Origin: Dirofilaria immitis
Taxonomy: Eukaryota > Nematoda > Chromadorea > Rhabditida > Onchocercidae
Assembly (NCBI GenBank): GCA_024305405.1
Contig: JAKNDB010000068.1
Location: 10,773,501 to 10,837,500 of the forward strand
Reading direction: 5' to 3'
DNA length: 64,000 nucleotides
The notes beneath the pieces were generated by a model. It made no database searches. It saw nothing but the letters and a program-made list of their open reading frames with translations, and was not told where the DNA came from. Position 1 is the first letter of the stretch. Each line of letters starts with the position of its first letter. A program made the translations under genes and the position numbers. Of this stretch, positions 39,401 through 50,458 are shown in pieces.

Positions 39401-41364
39401 GACATTTCAATTTTACCGATTGCGACTAAATGAAGAATTGAGCTTGTACAGACTAATACATCGATGCTAATCCAGAAGTCACATAATATTACGCCAAACG
39501 TCCATGCACGCATTATTGTTGACCACGCACCAAGTGGTGTCACTATTAGACCTACCTTAAAATCGGGAAATAATAAAGCCTATTTCGAAAAAAATGCTTA
39601 AAATCATGATTTTCCAAATTCGACATACAAGTAATGTGAGAATTGAGAACGTCAAATAATCCCATTTTTGAAGAGAAGGCCAAAATAATGATCAGTATAA
39701 CGACTAATAGAGTTAAGTGAATAATTTAATGATTAGCTTTTCGTGTTATCAAAGAGCAAAGAATCAATTTAGTATGATAAGGAATTTTATCTTATGGCAG
39801 TTTCACCTATTCCTTTTGTACAAAGAACTTTTAAAGAATTTAAACTAACCAATAAATCAGCAATAGCGAGGGAAAATATAAGATAGTATTGCGGTTGATT
39901 TTTGAGATCGCGTTCAACAAGAATTGCAGTAATAACAAATAAATTGCCAATAATACATGCCATAATGAGCACAGTCAAAAATGCTCCAATAATTGCCACC
40001 TATAAATAGTCAGTGGTAATTTAATTTAATTCGATACAAACTTTTTAATTTTATTGTATTTTGAGAGGTTTATTTAAAACTTTTCTATTTTATTCATAAG
40101 TTAATCCATCTCAGTGAACCAATCCGTTGTATATTTATAGAACTACTTCTGACCATCATTTTACTTATTCCTTTGGTCATAACTCGAAATATATCAATAA
40201 CTCGTTAGAAAATAAATATATCAGTCGAATATTATTCCGTTTAAAAATTAAGCTAATCATTCACATTTTTCTTTTTAATTTTTTAAATAAATAATTCTCA
40301 CAAATCCAGCATATTCTTCCTAATAGTATTTATTTGAACAGAATTTTCTCTATTGCTATTTAGGGAAAAATTTAAATAAAAAGAGAGAAAAGAGAGAAAT
40401 AAATTTGGCAAACAATTTTTGCAAAGAATAATTAAATTTATTAATATTTTGTTTGAATGAATGGATTGCATAAAATCAAATTTGAAAATTAAAATATTTT
40501 TTTGATAATTAATAGAAACGCTAGATGAAATTAAAATATAAAAGAAGAAAATAGAAACAGACATTACCGTACCGAGTATTTTATATTTCAGTTTCTAAAT
40601 AGATTGATCAATCTCAATTGATTTCACATTTAACATTTATCAGATATTATTGCTTCTTGCCTTGATTGAAATGGTAAAAATTGACATTTTCCTTCTTTTT
40701 TTTCGGCTGAGTGGTTGGGAAAAAATTATTAGCGATAACTATCTATTGTTTGATATGCTCATTATTTTGAAAATATTTATTATATTCTTCAATAAATATT
40801 TTCAAATTCTTGTGATAATATTTTAGTTGATACCTTACTGAGTTCCAAAAGAATGCCTTCCTTTATCAATTATACATTCTGACATTTTTCAAAATCATCT
40901 ATTCTTTATTTCATTTCGAATTATAAATTTCATTGTCTTTGAGATGAATGCTATTATTATTATTCAGATCTATCATCTTCACTAATGATATTTTATATTT
41001 TGCAGTGCTAGAATTGCTATAGAAATCATATTGCATTTACACTTATATCAATATTGCAGATCGATTTAAATTAAAATATTTATCATGCTGAGCTAAATGA
41101 ATGAGAGAAAAATTTATTTAAATATATCACACATTTCTTCGTCCTATTCATGAATTGAGCGTAAAACTATAGCAATGTTATTAAAGACAACAATATTGCC
41201 AATTTAATTGCTAAGTGTGGAAATATAGTGTCGAATCAATAGATTCCCAACCAATGAAAAGAAGTAAACAAAGGAATAATAATAGAAAAATAAAATTAGG
41301 TGTCATAGATTACCTTCATTGCATTGGTTGTATCAACTGCTTCTGTTAAATTCAATATTGCCAT
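36428..41364 (-). CDS. Biogenic-amine GPCR, serotonin 5-HT1-like
   Basis: Seven-transmembrane receptor at the plasma membrane. Minus-strand exons in order: 41364-41314 (start ATG; short N terminus with one N-glycosylation site, NLT), 39999-39850 (TM1-TM2), 39555-39417 (TM3), 39339-39137 (TM4), 38057-37887 (TM5), 36822-36642 (TM6), 36543-36428 (TM7, stop TAA). Total about 337 residues with all phases consistent. Amine-receptor marks: Asp in [10 protein letters not shown] of TM3, DRYW, CWTPFF in TM6, and [17 protein letters not shown] in TM7. The third intracellular loop is short and basic ([11 protein letters not shown]), suggesting Gi/o-type coupling, and the C-terminal tail after helix 8 is only about ten residues. 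The acceptor of the TM6 exon (GGATAAAG) is weak, so that boundary is provisional. It could be a 5-HT1/SER-4-type serotonin receptor or a tyramine/octopamine relative. Confidence 0.88.
37379..37426. repeat. 24-bp perfect tandem duplication
   Basis: Unit TTTTTAATAACTCTTAGCGA plus TTGA, present twice in direct succession (37379-37402, 37403-37426), in the intron between the TM5 and TM6 exons of the GPCR. Confidence 0.85.
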
Positions 41365-41619
41365 AACTGAGTTGCATATAAAGAAAATCCCTCTCCTGAA
41401 TATTTCCTTTGAAGTTAAATGAAGGTTTTGAATATATATAATTTTATATCAAAATTTTAATAAAATTATCAAAAAAGGACAGCAAAGTGAATGAATATTA
41501 AAAAATTTTAACATGAAGAAAAAGTGAATAATAAAGGGCGGACGGAATAGAAATACTTTGCTTAATTAAGTCGATAACCAAAGAGAAAAAATTTTTGCTG
41601 ATGTTCCTAGACATTAATA

Positions 41620-41621
<2 letters not shown>

Positions 41622-41659
<38 letters not shown>
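41622..41659. repeat. (AT)n microsatellite
   Basis: About 19 uninterrupted AT units some 260 bp upstream of the GPCR start codon. Confidence 0.95.
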
Positions 41660-41663
<4 letters not shown>

Positions 41664-44600
41664 GAACACAAAACTGATTGCTCCATCATTCTCATTTTGG
41701 CTATCATATCTCTAATCCGAGCATAATCCATTATCGAACTAGTTAAATAGCTTCTGAGTACATTTGTTTCTATAAGAAATTTGAAGCAAAACTAAATCAA
41801 CTAACCAGTATATTGAGATCAACTGAGGGATTGTGGCCGACGAAAAGAAAAATAAAGACTATGGATTTATGAATCTTGATGAGGCTTGAATCTTCTGTTA
41901 TTCGTTCTGCATCCAAATGACAAACTCAATATCTGATAAAAATTTAATTCGAGTGAAAGAGAAACGTCAGGAAAACACACGCATAAATCAGCAAAGAATT
42001 TTTAAGAAAAGATTGTAATTCTATGCGCTTTGGAAACAAAATTACCTCCCTTTTTCCATTTCTGTTATTATCAACTTTGTCAGTCTATCTTCCTTGAACC
42101 TATCAAAATTGATAACCAATAATTGTAAGTCAAATAGTTGAAGAGAGAAGTCATTACGAGATTTTACTAGTTTGTTAATAATGCAAGTATTTTAAACTAT
42201 ACAGAATATCTAATGGATTATCTAGTGACAAAATTAATTGAGCGAAAGTTGATTGAGATATCACAACTCACAACCATTATCCATGCAGATTCAAATTATC
42301 ATTACTTGATCTCAGTATAAAGATGTTTCTTTTTTTTAAATTACACTTTTTTTCTTGAATTTTAAGTAAATATGTTTAGTAAAATTCAATAATGTTGTCT
42401 GATTATTCAGTAAATTGCTTCTTCGAGTCGAAATAATTATGCAAATAGGTTTTCTTAGATTTATTTTGTAGGAAATTTTTTTAAAAAAAAAAAGAAAATC
42501 ATTTTTAGCATGGATTAAATTGTATTCATTTTTAACGAATAAAGTTGTGGAGAATGAAATAACAATATACGTATTACAGTAAAAGTCGCTAAATCTAACC
42601 AAATTTTAAAATTCTCTTCAATGACCTTTTAATCTCAATCTTGTTTATTTAAATATCACAATGATTGTTGAAAAAAATGCATTGCGATTAGAATTACTAA
42701 TGTCTAAAATGAATCTGAGAGAAAATTGGAAATTGATATTTTCTAATGAAATGATCATACTTATTATATCCCTCTTATTTTTAAGGAATAAGTTTTAAAT
42801 GAAAGCCAGATATTTATAATTTACATTATTTATATATTTGCACTAAGCATAATATTTTTTGTTATTATGCTTTAATTTTGTTTTTCATTTTTTTTGATTT
42901 TATTTTATCATTGATTTTAAAGTAATAGAAGCACAGATTTTCCAATTATTGATTGGTTTATTTTTTTATTATTTTATATGAATTTTATGAAATGGATTGA
43001 ACTAAGTTCACTTTTAATGAATGAAGTCTTCCTGTATCACAATGTTTAACTTCTAATAATTTTTTAATTTGAAGTACTGTTTAGTTCATTGCTTCAAAAA
43101 TTTTTTCTCTTCTGCGACATATTAAACTTATTATACATATTTGAATATGATAACTTTATATTATTCGTTGTCCTATCTGAAAACGAATAATTTATAAAAA
43201 AATTCATTCAAAAATAAAATGGAAAGAATCGAACAAATTCGAATTCAAAATAGAAATAGGAAGATTGCTTGCGATTTATTCAAAATAGCAATTCTCTTCG
43301 GTTGTACTTTTCCAAGAATGAGCAGGAAGATAAACAAACATATAAATGTGCAAAGGCATGCATAAGAATTTCGAATCAGCCATTCCAGTTGCCTAATTTA
43401 ATAACCAAAGCATATGATAATATAGTGTGGTCATGGGTGGATTCGTACTTCGGCATTAACGAAGGAATTCGAACTACGTATGTCATCAGCTACTATAACA
43501 TTAGAAAACGATGTTTATTTCAACTAAATGTGATGGTAGAAGATTAGCTTAAGGTTTCTGTTTCTATAATAATGATGATGAAAAAAAAATTGATAAATAA
43601 ATGATAGAAAACAGATTGTGTGAGAAATTAAGAACTTTTGAATTCATGGATGGAAATTTAGTTTTAGTCGAAATAAGAGTTTGAAAAGCTTTGGTTGCTT
43701 ACTTTTATTTCCTTCTTCCTCTAAATCATTTCTCGATTTCCTTTCACTCTACAATACCAAGAAGAGAATTACGTGAAAGCCTAAATAATTTTACTAGCTT
43801 TTACATTATTTTTAATAAAATGTTGTTGTTAAAAGGAGTCAGAAATGCAATTTTACAATGCAATTATGATTTTTTTTCTCAAAAATTGAAAAAATAAATT
43901 ATCATTTCTTATATGAAGCAGTGAAATTTGCATTCAAAAAATTATAAATAATACATCTATTCCGTGCAAAATATATCATTTATCACATCAGTTTACTGAT
44001 AATTTTCATAAATTTTATTCAAAGAAATTATTTAGGCTTAATGGACGTAATTACTTAGCTGCATTACTAAGTTGACCATTGAAACGACAATTTCTTTCAA
44101 GCATTCACTAATTCTAATAGATAAATATGCTTTATTGTCGTCCTCAAACTTTGTAAGGTTCATTAGATATCTTGGAATATATTACTTATAAATTTTACAA
44201 AATTTTTTTCATACTATCAAATAAATTTATCAAAATCTGTTTTATAAAATTAGTTAAAAACAAATATGTGATGTTGAATGAATAAAATGTATGCTATGAT
44301 TTTTTCTATGATAAAAGGAAAAAACCGAATGAAAAAGTTAATCAGAAAGTGCTGATTGGATTGTAACGAAAAAAATAGATGATAATGAAGATGTAGTATA
44401 CACAAACTAACTGCCGTAGAAATTTATACTACGATGAGAAAAAAAAATCAAAACTATTCATTGAGTTTGTTCATTCGAGATAAACGATGTGATATTAAAG
44501 ATTTGATTGCTTATTATAATAATCACTGTTCAAGAAACCTGAGAACATCTATACTTTTAGTTGGCTCGATTTATTAATATTCAGTTTTTGGCATAAGAAC

Positions 44601-45248
44601 AGGAAATTCAAAATATGAAAATCCAGTTGAAAATCTCTGATGGATTTCCTTTGTCCAATTACAAAATATGAATTTTTATCTCTGAAAGCTTTCAATCCTG
44701 TTATTTTAGAATAAATAAGTATTTTACACTTTATCTAATACTTGCATTTTCCGATAATTAATATATGCTTTTAGTTGACAAATGAATATAATTCAAATAT
44801 ACATCTTTAAGATCCCAGTAAAATTTAACTTGTCTGATCATGTGATTCAATTTTACTCGTCACGTTTGCTTTTTCTTTCATTGTTTATAAATGCGATTAG
44901 TGTCAGAAAGATTCAGAAATATTATCAAGCTATGCTTTAATACTAATAAATTTTCAGACATGTGTGAAAAAAAGGGATAGAAAGTAGAAAGTGAAGTGAT
45001 TGATGTTTATGAAGAAGATTGATTTTACACTAAGCTGCTCAAGATGAGATAAATAATCATTAATATCAAAACAAATTTAATAACGAAATGAAAGTATCAA
45101 GCTCCAAGCTCAGCTGCAAAAAAGAACAGCATGTTACGCACGTGAACGTTATAAAATAAATATGAAAAATAAAAACAAAAATAACTAATGTAACCTGCAG
45201 CAATCCACAAAGTTTAATCGAATATTATTATTAAAATGAATTAACTAA

Positions 45249-45280
45249 TCAAGAATTTTCTATTTCAAGAATTTTCTATT
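45249..45280. repeat. 16-bp tandem duplication
   Basis: TCAAGAATTTTCTATT occurs twice in succession, with TCAA following the second copy. Confidence 0.8.
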
Positions 45281-45290
45281 TCAAACTTAC

Positions 45291-45456
45291 TGAAGCCAAG
45301 AAGTAAGCTAAGCTTATCGCTGATGTTCATCGTGGTTAATCTCTGATACTTTTCCTTACTACTTTTGTTGTGATATGATGATAGTTGGCTTAATATGATC
45401 TCCTTGTTGATTTTAAACAAATATAGGTCTCTAGCGCGAAATAGACAAATGCGCAC
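45291..45456 (-). CDS. Weak orphan exon candidate
   Basis: A minus-strand run is open and ends at a perfect GTAAGT donor (45290-45285). The peptide begins MRICLFRARDLYLFKINKEI and later reads NISDKLSLLLGF. Composition is coding-like, but no family is recognised and no partner exon was found. Confidence 0.22.
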
Positions 45457-45655
45457 ACTTTTGAAAAAGCAAATTTAAAAACTTATTATTTTGCAAGTCA
45501 TAATAGCTTTGTTGTAATAATTTTTTTAGGATTTTATCATGCGATTCAAATAGATCATTTTATAAATCCACTCAAAATTTAACAATAATTTACATGACAC
45601 TATCAAAATTATAATGAAGTTTTTTTCAATTATTTTTTCAATATTAACTATAAAC

Positions 45656-45699
45656 TCTATGGTTTGTTGCAAATAAATTTATTTGCAACCAACCATAGA
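45656..45699. repeat. 44-bp near-perfect palindrome
   Basis: Arms of 22 bp with no spacer: TCTATGGTTTGTTGCAAATA.. against its reverse complement, with a single mismatch (T/G) in each arm. It could extrude as a cruciform. Confidence 0.85.
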
Positions 45700-46917
45700 A
45701 TTAGTATAATATTAGAATTTCTTTCCGAATAAAATTTATTTTGTATAGTATTTAAGCACTTGCTAAATTCGATTCATTTGCTGATTGCAATTAATTATTT
45801 TCGTATCTTTATAGGTGAAAATGTAAATTTGATTCTGGGGAAAATTTTTGTGGCTCGCATAATATTGGTAAGGATTTTCGTTCTTCTTTAACAATTTCTC
45901 CATTTGTCAAGCAAATAGTTCAATTTCTTCCACTTGTATGAATTCATCAAAATTTACAAAAGAAGTAGGAATATTTTGACAAAATTACACGAAAAAATCC
46001 TTCATTAACCTGAATTAATAATTCAATATATTGCAGATTCAAAATCAGATACATTATTTTGTATGGAAGTGGAAAAGAATACAGAAGCAAATGTTTATTT
46101 ATAAGTTCAAAAACAAACCAAGAAAATGTTTTGAGTTGCTGCCAGCTAATAATATTTGTGAGACAGAGACAATTGATGCATTGAATGATTTGGTAATCAT
46201 AAACATTTAAATTTCCACGATATATAAGTAATATTTCTTATCCTCTGTTATCTTTAAGAATTAATCATTGATAATAAGAACAAATTGATTTTACATAGTT
46301 CGTTGATCCTAAAAACAAGTTGTAATCTAAGTTTTAAACGATATGATAGCTTTCAAGAAACATTGTTGTCTTTATGTATCAATTTGTTTTTTATTTCTGA
46401 TTAATATTAAATGAAATTCTTTGAAACACATTAGCAATTCAATTCATATTTCACAAACAAAACAAAAAATCGTTCTTAAACCATGCATATTAATAGCAGT
46501 CAATGAATTTAAGAAATAAGAAAGTAACCGTAAAAGCAGTACTAAGATAACTTGCATATCGTTTACTAATTCTAGCAGAAAATATCATTAAAAATGCGAT
46601 GTCACCATATAACTTCGGATATTATCTGAAGTAATCATTTTGGTATCACATGCAGCGTATTCATGAGAAATTTCCTCCTTTTTATTTCAGTATATTTATT
46701 CTTAGAAGTAAAATAATCGATCGATTGTAATTTTAACGAAACTTAATAGCTCATTCCGGGAATTAGTATATTTGTATCGATATATATATATATCCTGAAT
46801 AGTTCTATATTAGCATGAACATTTGAAAGGAAAAAAAAACATCCCTAAAATTGTAAAAATCGTTGATTCGTAAAATGTTCAAATATTTTAATTATCGGCT
46901 TCATCCAAAATTGTTAA

Positions 46918-47114
46918 CTATGTATCACCAATTTTTTTGTTTTGAAAAGAGATTGTAGAATTATTCCCATGATTGTTAGCCAAAAATTGGCACATTTCTT
47001 CGGGAACAGGAACGCATCGTAATTTCATCCTTTTACTCATTTCCATCTGTAAAGTTCCTAAAACTTCTAAGACAATTAATCCATTGTGATTGTCATCGTG
47101 CCGAGAAATGTCGC
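46918..47114 (-). CDS. Orphan coding-like terminal exon
   Basis: The minus-strand frame is open from a possible acceptor (GTTTAAG ending at 47115) to TAG at 46918-46920, about 65 codons. It contains NHNGLIVLEVLGTLQ, then SKRMKLRCVPVPEEMCQFLA and a polar end. A stop lies just upstream of the acceptor, so it must be spliced or non-coding. GLIVLEVLGTLQ faintly recalls the start of the clamp-loader subunit Ctf8, but the following residues do not fit and I do not assign it. No upstream exon was found. Confidence 0.35.
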
Positions 47115-47717
47115 CTTAAACAAGAGATAAATATTATAGGTGCTAAAGATCTTTCTGGAAACTAATTGAATGTGAAACAATTGAAAGACAATGAAATGGA
47201 TGTATGAGAAATACAAATTAAGATGGGATAATAGCATGCTGCAGTGATGTAATGCGGTGACTTCAGATGATAACTATTTCGGCAGCAAAGTTTATTTTGT
47301 TTCTTATAAGGATTTGTTTATGCTAAAATTTATCTTTTGAATTCTTAAACGAAATAAACTAACTAGCAGCTGACGATGACAAATGACTCCAACTTCTAGA
47401 TGCTTTCAGCAAGATAGCAATAAATGAAAATAGTCAGTGGAATCGAATTGGAAAATGATGAGAAATTTCAATTTTTATTGATTGATGAGCTTTAAAAAAG
47501 ATCGTTTAATTGGAAAAAAAAGAACAATAATTTTTTTGACTGAGTTCCAATGTTTAGATTTTTTTCAACTAAATTGGAAAAGAAACTTAAAAATTGATCA
47601 GACCTAAAAGCCATTACAATCTATTGAATTAGAGTCAGTAATTCACAACAACATTTCATTAGCTCAAAACAGGAAGTGCAAATCTCGTGATTCATTGAAG
47701 CGCATGACCATACTTGT

Positions 47718-47783
47718 AAATGTGATAAAAATAAACTAATCTTGCAGACAAAATGTGATAAAAATAAACTAATCTTGCAGACA
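47718..47783. repeat. 33-bp perfect tandem duplication
   Basis: The unit beginning AAATGTGATAAAAATAAACT and ending CTTGCAGACA is present twice without a spacer (47718-47750, 47751-47783). Perfect identity suggests a recent duplication or an assembly artefact. Confidence 0.9.
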
Positions 47784-50372
47784 AGTATGGGAAATAATTT
47801 CTGAAAATGCCATATAAACTTTGAAGAAAATTTTAATGAAATTTGTTTAGGAAGTATTGCAATAAAATTATTTTGCTGTTTCTTTCTATTTCTATTCTAT
47901 TTTTTCATCAAATTCTGAAATCATCCTAATGATTTTAACTTTTTTTGCAGAGAAGAAACAAAAATTTTTTAAGCATTTAGTTATTATTTGAATGCAAATG
48001 ATATCAGCAAAATAAAGTAACATAAAATAATGAATATTACGTAAACTTATTTAATACACTTAAAATTACTTCATTTTATAAGTAATAAAATTTGATCAGA
48101 TTGTGCTATCTATCAATTAAAATATTCCAAAATAAGAGATGTATTTTGATTTAGTAATTGAATTAGCCATCGGATAACAGGGAATATTCATACCAATAGC
48201 ATTGCTCAACTCAAAAGTGATGCTTTATTATTTGCTTATAACTTGAATGCAATTAGATATATTTCATCGCCAGTTTTGTAAAAAAATTAACTTTAAAACA
48301 CAAAAAATTATTACTCATATTTCCATGATTACAGGAATAATTAAATAAATTTGGAGCGAAGTTTAGAGAGTTCAAATTATTTGTTATGCACTGATGTGAA
48401 ATTAGTGCAACTGCAAGAAATCTTACACAATTGATTCGATGGTCACTTTCACAAATAAAAATCTTTTAATTTCATTTTTATTTTTTATAATTCCATCTCA
48501 AGTTTTTTCTAATTCACTTTTTTCTCAAATAGAGCTCTCTCAAAATAAGCTTCTATTTATCTAGTATTTGGGTTTATAAAAGTGATCAGAATTCAAAAAG
48601 AACAATAATCAGTTTGATGGACGAAAATTAGTTAGATCAAATAAACTTCAAAATTTTATTGTTTACTTAAAAACAGGAACCACGTTTTTGTAAATCACTT
48701 CAAAAACAAAACTACGCATGTAATTGATATGGAAATTAACAATTTAATTTATGCAAATCAGCACAAACTTATAAAAAGCATAGGAATAAGTTTAAGTTCA
48801 AAGAATTTTTAATTATTGTTTCTAAAAAGATTTGAATTTTATTGTTTTGTTTTTGGAGTTATTTATGTTGATCCTGCGTAGCTTAGGTATATAACAAAAA
48901 TTTAAATTTGGATTAAGATTCTCTATATTCGGACGATTCAATAACATTGACAATGGACCAGAAATTATGAAAATGATTGGTCTGGGAAAGTTTGGAGAAA
49001 TAGTTGAGCAAAATTTAGTCAATAAAAATAAAATAAGAAACAGCATAATCACGTTATTCGATAACTATCTTAAATTAGAATAAATTAAATAAATATTATT
49101 ATATAGAAGATTCATAATCAAAGAATATTACGTTAATTAATAATTATGTTTCCTTTATATTTTTATTGATTTTAAAATAAGTACATGATAATTAGTATTT
49201 AATCTGATATTAATTTTGAGTTATTATTGATATTATTAATGTCTGATAGATTTATGGGATGAAAATTAGCTGAAAACCTCGTTATATGAAGCATGAAAGT
49301 TTAGAAAAAAATACAGTTCAAGCTTTCACTTTTAATTTATATAGAATTTTCTTATCGAAATTTGATATTTTCATTTCGATTTATTGTCTTTTTTGTCAAG
49401 TGTAGCTGAAGATTCGCTTTTAATTTTGTTGAAAAATAATTCAGTGTAACTGCAAAAAATTCTGAAGTTGATGTACCGCTACAAAATTCAAAGCTAAATC
49501 TCAAACGGTTGAAAGTGATGTACATTTTAGTTTTCAATATTTCTTTCCTCAAAATTCATAAATTTAAATCAATGCTTCAGTATTTTTTCCTGCAAAGTGT
49601 CAAACAAAGCATTTCGATGCGAGATTTCAGCAGTTACAATATAATGGATACGTCAAATGTAACTTTAGAATGAAGCTGAGGCATTTTATAAAGGCGAAAA
49701 ATATTTTATATATAATCAAAGATCAAATTTATTTAACAAAATTTCATGATCGAATGAATCAATACATATGATACCAAAATCTCTGGAAGTGAAAGTAGTA
49801 TTATCAATTAAAAAAAAATAATCTTTGAATAAATATATTGGAAGGAAATAAAAGCAAATTTTAATGATAACTCGAATTAGATTTAGAAATCTTATCAAAT
49901 TTGGTAAAAATAAGGCGTTGAGATTCGTGCAAAAAGGCAGTAATGAAAATTGTATGTATACGTTTAAAAAATTTAAACCAATTTTTGATTTGAAAATGTA
50001 CAAAGTTTGAAAATTGATTGGATGAAAGGAAATAAAGTCAGAAACAAGAGATAAACAATATGAACTTAAGTTGATAATTTCCTCTCACTCTAACTGATAT
50101 TTTAAATGAACATTTATCATTTGCAACTTTGTCATTGATTCCGTAATGGATCCTAAAATGCATTAACACTTTCTTCCACTAGTTTCATTCAGAATCAAAT
50201 AAATCTAGGCTTAAAGCAATCGTTAAAAGTTAATATTGCAAATATTTTGTCGAGATTATTGCACTAAACATATTTCTAAAGAAAAGATGCAAATATTAGT
50301 GCATTTCCAAAATGATTTTTTTCCCCGTTTAATTAAAACAAAATGTTTAGATATTATTAAAAGAAAAGATTC

Positions 50373-50399
50373 ATATCTATATCTATATATATATATATA

Positions 50400-50443
<44 letters not shown>

Positions 50444-50458
50444 TATATATAGATATAA
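50373..50458. repeat. Self-complementary TA/CTATA microsatellite
   Basis: TATC-type repeats on the left, a long TA run in the centre and AGATATATATAGATATA on the right, so the whole array is a large imperfect palindrome. ORFs on both strands here are repeat artefacts. Confidence 0.95.

Larger units (their letters stand above)
41365..46917. other. AT-rich region upstream of the GPCR
   Basis: Includes the likely promoter region of the minus-strand GPCR. No conserved gene was recognised apart from one weak orphan exon (see 45291-45456) and repeats. A plus-strand ORF at 43269-43547 has no recognisable domain. Confidence 0.4.
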
